From: Rhyacichthys aspro | Lineage: Eukaryota > Chordata > Actinopteri > Gobiiformes > Rhyacichthyidae | NCBI GenBank assembly: GCA_036850595.1 | Contig: CM072152.1 | Location: 22,705,179 to 22,769,178 of the forward strand | Direction: 5' to 3' | Length of the DNA: 64,000 bases | Shown: piece by piece, positions 35,901 through 47,800 of the stretch | How positions within the stretch are numbered: the stretch's first letter is position 1 | Layout of the letters: every line of letters starts with the position of its first letter | The notes under the pieces: generated by a model | The model's input: the letters and a program-made list of their open reading frames with translations, nothing else | Told to the model about the DNA's origin: nothing | Database searches by the model: none | Translations under genes and position numbers: made by a program

Positions 35901-37853
35901 TTAGACGTCACTCTCTTCAAAGAGCGTGCAGTTATTCAAGATGATTTCCACTTTTCATGTAACCATTCCAAGAAACAATCCAACTATAAATACATTTGCA
36001 AAGGAGAAGATCCACAGACTTGCCGTCTTCTGGTGAGCAGTGAGCAGCCAAATCTGAGCCCGGGGAAGTTCACTCTGAATGAAACGGGAAAGAAGAGGAT
36101 TTGCCTCACAATAAACAACGTGACAGCAGAAGACGCAGGGATGTACTGGGTTGGAACCAAGGATGATGCCACAAAACAAGAAGAACACTTCCTGTGCAGA
36201 TTGATCCTGACTGTGGGTGAGTTTAGTGTTATACGTTGGCTTTGTGGCTGATCAGTGTATTTATTTATTTATTTATTTATTTGTGTAACCAACAAGAAAC
36301 ACGTAAACATTCACTTAAACACTTGACTTATTTATCACTATCTCCCACAGTTACTCATTTTTCAACTCAGGCAGAGATTGAAGCTCAAGGTAAGAACTTG
36401 AAATAACTGCATAACATTTTCCATTGCGTGCTGCGTAAATAACAGTGTTTGAAAAAAAAAAAAAAAAAAGATACCACAAACTGATTGCGGTGTTCTCTGT
36501 GTGTTTTTTTAGGTGGCTCTAAAGTGATAATGGCCCTGAGCGTTTGTGTGGTTCTGCTCGTGCTGTTAGTGGTTGTTCTCGTCTTTATTAACAAATGTAT
36601 GTAAAAGTATATCTATTTTTTTATTTCCATGACACTATTTGTACAGTTACTATAGATAATATGGTGCAAATATGGACCAAAAGTATCATACAGTGGTGGA
36701 AAAACGTTTTCAGACACTCTTTTATTACATAATCTCAAATATCATCATGAAATATTTGTGGAAAAATCAAATACATCAAATACAAAACAAGAAAAACTGA
36801 CAAAACTAAATTTCAATATGTCATTTCTCAACATTGTCGGAATCAAAGTCAAAAAATTTATTAATTAAGAGAACGTGTTTCAAAACTGAACAAAAAATAA
36901 ACACAAAAAAAATGCACTTGAAGATCTAAAAGTGATTCTTAAAGCAATATTTCACAAATGTATGGGGTGTCCCAAAACTTTTTTCCACCATCATAAAAGG
37001 GCAGTTCTTAAAAGTGTCTTGGAACTGTCACACATTTATTTATTTATTTATTTATTTATTTAGTTAGTTAGTTAGTTACCCCACCACACTGGTACAATTA
37101 GCCGTTCAGACGTAGATTTTTGTGTCTAACTCAATGAATTCATAGAAACACACAGCCCTTTCAAACAACAGAGCATAAAAACGTATACATTTAGGAGTAA
37201 ATTCAAGGCAAACCGTAGAAATACATGAAAAGCTGAACTAAAACTGTGGAAATTCTCAACAGAATTCACCAAATCTGCTCGACAGCTCAGGTCAGGTTTG
37301 TTCTCAAAGCAGTAGCAGTGTAAGCAGCTGTTAAGTGGCTCAAACCTCGTAAATAATCCCTGAGGGTTGCCAGATCCACACAAACAGTTATCAGAACACA
37401 CCATGTCAAAAATACCAAGGTTCCCAGGATCCAGCTCAAATTAAGCTCCAGTTTCTAGTGATTTATTTCTCTTCTGTGTTCAGGCAACAGAAGAAATGGA
37501 GCTCCTGCACAGAATGACAAAAAGGTTGGTCCTGTTTGCTCTTATTTATGCTTGTGTGTATTAGAGGACGTGTTTTAAAGTGTCCCATTGTTGTTTAGGA
37601 GGATTATGTTTACGAGGAGATACAGATGCCAGCTCCGGGAAAGACAGTCAGCACAGTTTACGCCACGGCCGACTTCAGCCAAGACTCCGTTCATTACACG
37701 ACCGTCAGTTTCCCGAAAAGAGAACAGGCCGCGGCGCCCAAACCCAGCTCCTCTCAGTGTGAATATGCCTCTGTGTTCAGTAAGAGTCAAGACAAGTGTA
37801 CCATCTACTCACCTCCAGCAAGAGATCCACTCTACTCTAACATTAACAAGTAA
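32966..37853 (+). CDS. CD300/pIgR-like (CMRF35-like) receptor, gene B
   Basis: Tandem neighbour of gene A with the same plan. Exons: 32,966-33,020; 33,117-33,161; 34,059-34,256; 34,373-34,672; 35,905-36,216; 36,351-36,389; 36,513-36,596; 37,484-37,524; 37,599-37,853 (1,329 nt, 442 residues). Signal peptide MRGFLLLVFSVVTG; the 45-nt second exon is in phase 1-1 and could be skipped without a frameshift. Domain 1 (34-99) keeps GCKGGWVNFTC but is about 30 residues shorter than in gene A. Domain 2 (100-199) has SEDRGVYWC. Domain 3 (200-303) has KYICKGEDPQTC but reads AGMYWVGT, so the usual second core cysteine is valine (V282). Membrane helix at about 320-344. The tail has YVYEEI, an ITIM-like VHYTTV (Y391), CEYASV and YSNI (Y437, a Grb2-type YxN). 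Likely an inhibitory or dual-function receptor; ligand unknown. Confidence 0.85.
34868..35300 (-). mobile_element. Reverse-oriented copy of the minisatellite-bearing element
   Basis: Read on the minus strand, it follows the element at 19,687-20,578 almost word for word outside the array: 'gaggggccatgatagtta', 'gaagcttttaaattaaattt' and 'cccccttttatggaaactgt'. It also keeps 'gtcaaactcaaggcccggg' at its plus-strand left end. It has only about five 21-bp units. It sits in intron 4 of receptor gene B. Confidence 0.8.
35450..35562 (-). mobile_element. MITE fragment, reverse orientation
   Basis: Its reverse complement starts 'tacagtggtggaaaaaaaaa' and continues 'caatctcaaatatcatcatg', matching the forward copy at 36,690-36,780 over about 85 bases. 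It lies just upstream of the third Ig exon of gene B. Confidence 0.7.
36690..36995 (+). mobile_element. MITE with 'acagtggtggaaaaa' ends
   Basis: Begins 'acagtggtggaaaaacg' with 'cagacac' and ends 'gtgtcccaaaac' with 'ttttccaccatc', so its ends are inverted repeats. About 300 bp, no open frame. It lies in intron 7 of receptor gene B, downstream of the membrane exon. Confidence 0.7.
37028..37076. repeat. ATTT/GTTA microsatellite
   Basis: Run of 'attt' units that changes into 'agtt' units. Similar short ATTT-type runs are at 9,408-9,425, 36,258-36,282, 41,968-41,990 and 61,940-61,975. Confidence 0.8.
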
Positions 37854-38689
37854 CATGAGGGCAGCCATTTTACAGTTTATACTCAGACTGAACAAAATCC
37901 AGTTGTGATTTACTTATTTAGCTTTGTTTTAGAATAAGTTTGTTTATAAAAGAACTGTCTGATCTATTTTCTATGTGTCTATTGTTGTTTTTTTTATTTG
38001 AAAGAGCAAAGTGACCTTGTAAACGAGCTTTTTTCACAGTGGTTTTGGTTTCTTTTGCAGATAAAATGTTCTAATTGTTGCTTTAAATTCTTAAAAATAA
38101 TGTTTTTGCAAATTAAATGTGAACTTATTGATTATTAGAGTGAGCATATGTTGCAAAACCATTGGTCGAATATAACCCTTTTTCCATAACAGACTACAAT
38201 ATTTAAAGTTTAGCAATAGTTAATAGTATTTAGTTAAAAAAATCGTCAAAGAAATTTCATTTTGTATATACTTTTTACTCATTGCATGTATCATTTAATG
38301 TGTGGTGAACAAAAACAGCCAGACTCATGTTGCTGGGTTAATTCTTTGTAAAAATATAATATTCATTTGTAGAACATTACAATATATTTAGATTTTGAGT
38401 GTTTTTTTCTGTATGTCTTTAAAGTATGCATTTGTTCTATTTGAAACCCAAATGATGGTCTTTTTTCACTGATTCTTACCATTTATATTAGACATTTTTA
38501 GACTATTTTTTACTTTTTATAATAGATCCCATTCCTCGATCTCAACAATGAGCTGCAGTATTTGTTATTCTATTGTGTTAATTCAATCCTGCATGTCATA
38601 AACACTGTAAATTCATTATGTCAAATTTACTGTCAATTTCCCACAATGCTCCACAGTTGATATAAGTGTGTGTTTGTGTTGAACTGTCC

Positions 38690-38738
38690 AATAAAACAGA
38701 CAAAAGCTTCATCTCCAGATCACTGCTTCGGCTTTATT
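38690..38738. terminator. Facing polyadenylation signals of gene B and cand2
   Basis: On the plus strand AATAAA is at 38,690-38,695, after the stop of gene B. On the minus strand AATAAA is at 38,738-38,733 ('tttatt' on the plus strand), after the stop of cand2. Cleavage usually falls 10-30 bases beyond such signals, so the two 3' ends would meet or overlap within about 50 bp. Confidence 0.6.
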
Positions 38739-38895
38739 TCATGGAAACTAGTTTGTCTTTAGGGAAAAATACTGCTGCTAGAACAATTAATACAAATCCT
38801 CCTTTCTGTTTTTATGGTCTGAAAAATGCAGTGTAACAAACCTGAAAAGCATTTAGTTGAGCACTAGTTTACGTCAACACTTAAATTTAAAAAGC

Positions 38896-41800
38896 CTAGC
38901 TCATATCCATGCTCTCTGCGGGGCCTAACCCTCCCGCCTCCACTCCCTGGACGCTCTGGAAGATGGAGGCCATGTCCGCGTTGGTTCGGATCATGTTGGC
39001 GAACTCGGCCATGCTGGGGCTGCTCTCCACTTCGGGCACAGCCAAAAGGGCGGCGACGGCGCGCATGGCTGACCGTCGCAGCTCCTCCTGCTTCTCGAAC
39101 TCCTGCTTCACCGAGCCGGCCTTCACCTGCAGAGAAATGAGACCTTATTAGAACCTAATGGTCAGAAAACAAGGCAAAATGTATTTAATTTCACATCAAT
39201 TTATTAATGTTTCTGTATTTACTGTCCTAAAACAGCCTTTTCTTAGATTATTTTTATTCTTATTCACTACAGAGACAGAAAAGCTGCAGTATACTAGCCA
39301 TTTATAACAAAGTGCACCTACTAAAATCATAACTTTTGTCCATTTTTTCAAGGTCAAAATGTCCCTGCACCTGATAAATTCTACACAGTGACATGTGAAT
39401 GATTTCCCCGAGACCTATGGATGCCCTAAAATGGACGTCGTACTTGATTTACGTTGCATAAAGTATGAAATGTGCTCCAAAAATGAAAAACAAAAAACAA
39501 ATCTGTAGTCTTTTCAGTACCTTGGTGGTGCATGTCGCTTTCAGTGGCTCCACCAGTCGATCTAATCTTTGTAAAACACCAGCAGGACACAGAGAAGCCA
39601 GTCTGGCGAGCATCAGGAAGGTCAGCATCTAGGGGTAAGAAGTTCAAAAAAAATGGGCTTTTTCACAGTGGCCAGGACCCATACTAACTGTGATACTCAC
39701 TGATTACACTGATTTCTGTCTATTTAATAAAACATAACTCTGTATAATGAGAAAATTCTGAGTCCCAGGTTTTTCAGCTCACTCTAATGTCGTAGTGATC
39801 TTTGAGTCCTTCCTCGACGTGATCCAGAAACTGCAGGACGTCCAGCCCCTCGAGGCAGCTGTCCAACAGAGTGTACATACATTCAAACGCTGCTTTACGC
39901 ACATCCAGCCCGTCGTCTACTGTGTGTTTGAACGGACCCATCTCCACCTACGACCACACACACACAAACTTTAAGCAGTCAATAACTAAAAGACATGCAG
40001 ATATGAATGTATGTTTAACCTGACCTCTCTGATGAGGTCCTTTCTGATCTGCGTCTCTTTGTAAAGATGCGGCAGGACTTTTGGCAGAAGCCCCCGGATC
40101 AGCGAGGGTTTATTATGAGCCGCCGAGTTAAACATCACCAAAGCGACGCGGCGGACGTTGATGTCCTCGTCCTGCAGCGTGGATAAGAAGTCGCCTGACG
40201 CACAAAAAACGACAAAGAGAACAAAAGTTATCATCACACGTTCGTTTCGCGAGAGAACAGTGGTGTTTTTATTCATCAGCTGCGTCACCGATGCAGTCCT
40301 TGAGCAGAGCGTCGACGGGAGCGGGTTGGTCGATGATAGTGAACTTTATCGCTGTGATTACTGTGCTGCGAGCCAGAGCAGAACCTGAAATGAGTCAAAA
40401 AGAGCTGAGTGAGAAGTAGAAACAATACATACACGACATCTGTGTTTATTCACACATTGTCCAAACAGAGCCTGAAATCAAACCGTGATGGGATTAAAGT
40501 TACTCAAAAGCCTTGCCTTTCTTTGTATCTTTGAAAAAAAAAGTTCAACTAAATGGAATATTCAGATACTGCAGGTCATACTGTTTTATAATATTCACGT
40601 AATTAAAAATAGTTATTGTAAGTCACACAGTTACTAATATTGTAACTTTTCCTGTTATGTTCTGATGTAAAATAATCAAGTTTGATCGCATTAACTGACA
40701 AATCAAAACGCTTTACTTCAAGAAAAAATAACTAATCACATTCATTTCATTATCAAGGTTTTATTAATGTGCATAAACAGCATTAGGTCTGAAAGTGTGG
40801 AGAAATAAAGAAAGATGTTGTTCACGATGTTGTTAAAGGCAAACTAAGCAGGATTTTTGAGTAATTGCAAAAAAGACCTGGATAAACTGCATATTTTATC
40901 TTTAATCCAAAATCATGAGACACTGTTAAATTGACCTTTTTGCCCTATGCATTTTTTTATTCACAAATACTCAGATTTTGTCTACTGTATAATAAAACTC
41001 TTCCCTCTCGTCACGTACCTCCTTTTAGTTGCTGTTTCAGTCGAGGTAGCAGCTGATCGGGTTTGACTAAGGTGAGTTTTCCCAGACACTCGGCCACTAG
41101 GTTCCTGGTGCCTTCCTCGGGACACTGACCGTTCTGAAACAGCAGGGCCCAGACGGACTCCAGGTGGGGCGAGAGGCTGGAGGCGGGACACGCACTGCAC
41201 AGACACAAGATATTGAAGTATATCTGGGTCATGAAGGTATTCTGATGTGGTCACGGGACAACGACACAGACCTAATGACCTCTTTGAGCGAGTGTAGAAG
41301 CAGGTATTGTCTTTTCGGCTGCGAGGAGATCTCTTTGAGCATAAAGGGCAGGTAGTCGTTGAGGCTGCCCACTGCCATCCCGCCCAAAGCACAGGACGCT
41401 GCAGTCTTTATCTGGAAAACAAATGTTACAGTCGTATTTACACTGTCAATCATAACATAAAAAAGATGATATGCTGTGGGATCTGGCTCCACGATGTTGT
41501 TTTAGGTTCTCTTGAGACTTCAGACATGTTTGTACAGCACTGACTCCTTAATATTCTGTTGATGACTTAACCTATTTATAATGTGCCTCAGTATTTTATC
41601 TGTTGGCTAAATATCACCAAATCTATTCAAGAACACACACATCTCGGTATTTAAAGTTAAAATGATACAATATTTTTAGTTATATATAGTTTTAGTTATA
41701 TTAATAGTTCAATAAATAAACACTAAATTTAAAAATACTCAAATTACTTTACTACTGAGTAACTATTGATTTATTCGACTACTTTTACTACTCCTACTAC

Positions 41801-44800
41801 TACTACTTTGTTAATGTTGCTGCCCAAAACGGGAATCAATCAATAACTTGTTGTGTAGGTACTTTTTAGTGAAGCATATTCAAAGCCTACTTATAATAGA
41901 GTAGAATAACTTTATTGTCATTGCACATTATACAACGAAACTGAATGCAATCCACTGGTGCAAGGATAGATAAATAAATAAATAAATAAAAGTACTGTTT
42001 TAAAAGGTAAAAAGATTAACTTCAGAGTGTTTGCAATTCAGAGTTTGGAGGCAACTGTTCAAAAGAATAGGTTCCCGAGTTTTAAAACAGGTCTGTGGGT
42101 CTTTTCTTGAGGAGTAAAGGTCAGAGATGTAATAGTGCAGTGAAACCCTCTGTTCTAGCTTCATATTTTGAAATAACACTCATACTATTCCTGTAATTGT
42201 AATGTCTGCTGATACTCTCCCATGTTACACTAAGTTTTTTCTTATGAATTCCTACATTATTAATTGCTGTGCTTCCTTTTTTCTTAGCCTGACATTTCTA
42301 ACTTCAGTTCAGTCTTCCTACACCAAAAGGGGACTTCAATTATCGCAGGTGTTGGATCTGTTGTTGCTGTGTGTATTACCTCTTCACTGGAGGAGGAGAA
42401 GGCCTCTATAATAACCGTCTGCACCTCTTTACTGCCCCCGAGGCTGCCATTCCTCCCCACTTCCCCCAAACACAGCAGAGCGAGGACTCGAGCCGACTCC
42501 GGGACACTGTGACTCTTCACCTGAGAAACAGTTATGAGACAAACAGGAGGCCAAAGAAAGAGGGTTGTCTTTATAAAATGTCCTCGGCTCACCTCCTGTA
42601 TGAGGCTGGACACTGTGCCGGGGGTTTCTTTGGGGCAGGCTGAGGACAGAGCAGCCACACAGCGGGCGACAGAGTGGTACGACTGTCTGTGGATGTCGGC
42701 GTGAGACTGGGAACTGTGAAACGGCTCCATCAGGGACTTCAGCAACTGACTGCAAACAAAACGAGGAAGAAAAATGATAAAAAAAAAATGACAAAATGCA
42801 TGTATGTGTCTGGGTTTCTTTTGCCTTAAGGGCTTTACATGTTTTTATTGCATGTTTAGGGTTCTCACTGAATTAAAAAAAATCATCCAGGACTTTCCTA
42901 GACTTTTAATGCTCATTTAATTTTGCACTTTTCATTGCTCTTCTTTAGTTTCAACTCCAAAGTCAAGCTACAGTAACGTCAGAGGGTCAGAACTAAACGT
43001 TTATAGACTCTATCTAACTGCACTGTTTACAGACGCTAAAACTAAAATATAAAATATAACGACATGACGAATGGGAAGGCTAATATTGAGCTACTGCCAT
43101 GGACAACAATAATGCAAAACAAGAGATGCACAAGTGAAAATGGTTAAAAGTGTTGACAAATAGCAGCAAATAGCACTATTTTACAGTTTTATTTATTCAG
43201 TTACTTACTCTATTTGCCTCAAAGAAATCTGACTTGAAGTGGTTATATATGGCATTGTTTAGGACAAGCTTTTCAGTGTGTATTTACTCTATTGGCCCCT
43301 AACTCTTGAGTAGCTTTAATAAGAAGCTAATGTACATGGCACTAAATTCACTGATATGTTTATTGTTTATTAATGGGCGTCTAATCAGGGTTTTGGATAG
43401 TTTTCACGTCACTTGATGAGATAAGTGCTGTTTACGAGCCTGAGGCGTACACTGAACAATACTGCTGTTGTAAAGATTAAAATGAGTCTTGATTTTTGGT
43501 GATTTGTATCAGTCGTATCAACAAATGATTACATACAAACTATTTATTATCCTTAATCCTTGACAGTTTTCCCACCAGAGACTTGTATTGTGTTTTATGA
43601 CTCTGTCCTTTCAGTCTAATCAAAATTAGCATTTAATAGTCGATGTAATGGTTGCATTTTTATATTTTGTGTTTTCTTGAGTATGTTTTTCAGCTAAATG
43701 TCAAGTGCAATAACAATCACATCTAGTTTTTGTACTGTAGGTAAATGTTTATAGTAAAAAGTTAACCACCACACTGTTATTGTCTTAACTTTCCTGGATT
43801 TCCTGCTTCTCTGTCATTACGTACCATTTTTATTTGTGCTTTGACATCTCAGACAGAAAAGCTCGTACCTGTAGCTGAGGTTACTGGACTTGGAGAGCAC
43901 CGCAGCCTGCAGGAAGTCCAAAATGGCCGCCAGCGCTCCGCCCTGAAGCAGCGGAGAGTGGACGAGTCTGAATACTCCAGGCAGCACGGAGGAGCTGATC
44001 TTCGCCAGAGACGAGGGGCAGGCTTTGGCCATGCAGGTCAACAGACTGATGGACAGCTACACAGAAAGTATTATATGTGTGTTAAATATACATCTGTCAT
44101 TTACAATCAGCAGGAGTCCAAGCAAATGTGCCTTAAATCCCACTTTTAATAATACTTTCACTTGGATACCCTTTAAAGAATTATGTGTAAATCTAAGTGT
44201 AATTTAAAAGCTTGTAAAAGATGTGCTGGTCTGCTATGATATAATCTTGTTGCTCCAAAAACATCCTCTAGCTCCACTTCTTCTAATATAAATAAATACA
44301 TGAATAAAACAAATTTTAGTATTTAATGGGTTATTCTGAGACCAGTGATGTTGTTTGTCTTCATGAGCCACACTTGGGGTCACATTTTTAACTGATTTAA
44401 AGTAAGTAATCTCAATAAAATGGCAAAATCAGATTATTGTTGAGTATAATGAGTATTAAGTGTTAAACCTGTGAAACATGCATGTCGCTCTCGTCCACCA
44501 GACTGGGGAGTTCACTCAGGACAGGCTCCAGAGCGGCAGGTTTGATGCTGGCGGCGTGATGTGTGACTAAAGCGGTTAAACAGGCCAATGAGCCCAGCTT
44601 CAGGGCTCGCTGGTTCTTCCTCAAGAAAGATCCCAGGACAGACAAGGCTTCAGGCAGAATGGATGACAAGTCGATCTTAAGGAAAAGAGAATAAAACCAG
44701 TTTAATCACTTTCATAAACATAAAAATGACATTTGTAATAATCTTTTTTTTTTTCGATAACCTTTAACGGAGACGCAGTGATGAGGGTGATTGTCCGCAC

Positions 44801-47800
44801 TGTGGTCAGTCTTGTGATCTCATTCTTTAGCCTCTCCAAAAAGATGCTGAGCACACCTTGTAGCTCCGCCCCCAGGTGATCACCAAGGTGACACACCATG
44901 TGACCCATGCAGGAAATCGCCCGCTCTTTTACTTCCTGGTCGATGTCTGTAGCTTTTAGCCTCTTTAGTGTGGAAGAAAACACCTTGAAAAGAAAATATA
45001 AAGAAAGTAGTTAACAAAGTGAGTAGTGGCAAACAGTTTTCGTGAATTAAAATCAGAGAAGTATCGCCGTACTTCTTTGATGAATGGTTTAGGGTCGAAT
45101 CCTCCCGGTGCAGCGGTCTGATCCAGCGGTCTTATCACTTTGACCAGCTGCTGTGTGACGAGAAGAGCCTCTGAGGTGATTTTATAAAAGGAGTCTTCTA
45201 CACAGGCCACGACAGGAGGCAGCAGCACCTGCACAAAACACGAGGACACTTCAAACTGTCTTTGTAGCAAGCAAGATAGAAAGGAAGTGATGTCAGTTTT
45301 AGGACGAGAAATGGGCCTAAAACTATGTAGCTTCAGGTTGTATACCCACTGAAAGAGGCAAAACTCACATGGAATTGTTAACTTTTCAACAATATCCTAT
45401 AAATATCCCATTTGTGATGTAAATTTACACTGATGTGACACCTTTAGGCCAGATATGTGTTCCCTGAAACTCACATTTATACAGTGGAGTAACCAGGTAC
45501 ACATTCAATCCATCTAAAAGAAGGGTTACTTTCTTAGTTTCACATTAAGAAACCATCAAATTGTACATAATGCTATAGTTTTTTCATTTCAGGCTCAGGT
45601 CTTTGGGGTAAAAAGTTATATAGTGTTACTTTTAATGGGTGTATGGTTATAGTGTCTATGGCTGGAGGCAGAAAATTGATCCACCATAACATTATGACAT
45701 TATTTCAAGTGAAGTTATATTATTACTGTGCTGATCACTGGGGATATATTAAGCAGGAAGTGATCATTTGTGTTAGAAACATACCAACTGTGAGCTTTAA
45801 AAACTCACAATTGAACTGCAAAACCAAAAACAATGCAAGGCTGACTTTATGGAGCCATTTATGGGTACCATTTGTTGTATATATCACTACTTAATTATCT
45901 ACCATGAGCCTAAATGTGACAATGATTTGGCTGTTATTGTGTTAAACTAAGAAATATAGATGGTCCTATAAAAATGTTATTTATTCCAATACTTGGCGTA
46001 AGTATTTTGTAACATCCTTTTTAATTGCGAGTCATTGGAGCCAGTGTCTACATACACTTCCTCATCGGCAGCTGCTTCTATGGTCCACTATCCATCTACT
46101 GTATATGGTTGGAAGCAGATAATAAAGTGTTAATAAATAAGCTACTTTGAGAAGGACTACCTTGTTTTTTTCTTTAGTGGATTGAGTCAGAGTTAGAGCA
46201 AGACAAAAACATTATGACAATTAGATTCTGTCATAATGTTATGGTTAGTGAGAGTAATATCAAGAACAAAAGTGAACGAAATTAGGGAACCTGCATGTGT
46301 GGTTGAAAGGCTTGAGGACGGTGGGACAAAAGAAGAACATGGAAGAAAGACAGAGCATCGATCCTCATTGTGGAGGAGGTGGATTTGTCTGTCAGGGAAA
46401 AGACGATACCTGAGAGAAAGAAGGGGGACAACAGATGAGGAGGAGAAGAGGAAGGTAACATAATAGGGTTAAAAAGGTAAATGTGGAAGAAGTGGTAAAT
46501 GCAGAAAAAAACAAATGTATGTACCAGGTATGAGAGCAGGAATGTGTTCCTCCAGAGCTCCAGGAACAGTGTGAGCCAGTTCAGTGAGGACTGAGAAACA
46601 GCCCTGTCGAGATTTAACGCTCTTGTCCTTCAGCTGTTTGTGGAGAGCCTTCACTATCACCGGCACCTGAACACAACACAAGAGCATCTCAGGAAACAGC
46701 CTTCACTATCACCGGCACCTGAACACAACACAAGAGCATCTCAGGAAACAGCCTTCACTATCACCGGCACCTGAACACAACACAAGAGCATCTCAGGAAA
46801 CAGCCTTCACTATCACCGGCACCTGAACACAACACAAGAACATCTCAGGAAACAGCCTTCACTGTCACCGGCACCTGAACACAACACAAGAGCATCTCAG
46901 GAAACAGCCTTCACTATCACCGGCACCTGAACACAACACAAGAGCATCTCAGGAAATAGCCTTCACTCTCACCGGCACCTGAACACAACACAAGAGCATC
47001 TCAGGAAACAGCCTTCACTATCACCGGCACCTGAACACAACACAAGAACATCTCAGGAAACAGCCTTCACTATCACCGGCACCTGAACACAACACAAGAG
47101 CATCTCAGGAAACAGCCTTCACTATCACCGGCACCTGAACACAACACAAGAGCATCTCAGGAAACAGCCTTCACTATCACCGGCACCTGAACACAACACA
47201 AGAGCATCTCAGGAAACAGCCTTCACTATCACCGGCACCTGAACGCAACACAAGAGCATCTCAGGAAACAGTCTTCACTATCACCGGCACCTGAACGCAA
47301 CACAAGAACATCTCAGGAAACAGCCTTCACTATGACCGGCACCTGAACGCAACACAAGAACATCTGAGGAAACAGCCTTCACTATCACCGGCACCTGAAC
47401 GCAACACAAGAACATCTCAGGAAACAGCCTTCACTCTCACCGGCACCTGAACACAACACAAGAACATCTCAGGAAATAGCCTTCACTCTCACCGACACCT
47501 GAACACAACACAAGAGCATCTCAGGAAACAGCCTTCACTATCACCGGCACCTGAACGCAACACAAGAACATCTCAGGAAACAGCCTTCACTATCACCGGC
47601 ACCTGAACGCAACACAAGAACATCTCAGGAAACGGCCTTCACTATGACCGGCACCTGAACACAACACAAGAGCATCTCAGGAAATAGCCTTCACTATGAC
47701 CGGCACCTGAACGCAACACAAGAGCATCTCAGGAAACGGCCTTCACTATCACCGGCACCTGAACGCAACACAAGAGCATCTCAGGAAACGGCCTTCACTA

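Noticed and set aside
45073..46666. Apparent loss of one cand2 exon between exons 10 and 12, which would have implied a frameshifted pseudogene
   Set aside because: A closer reading found the missing 119-nt exon at 46,291-46,409 (IVFSLTDKS to FQPHMQ), which restores the phase.
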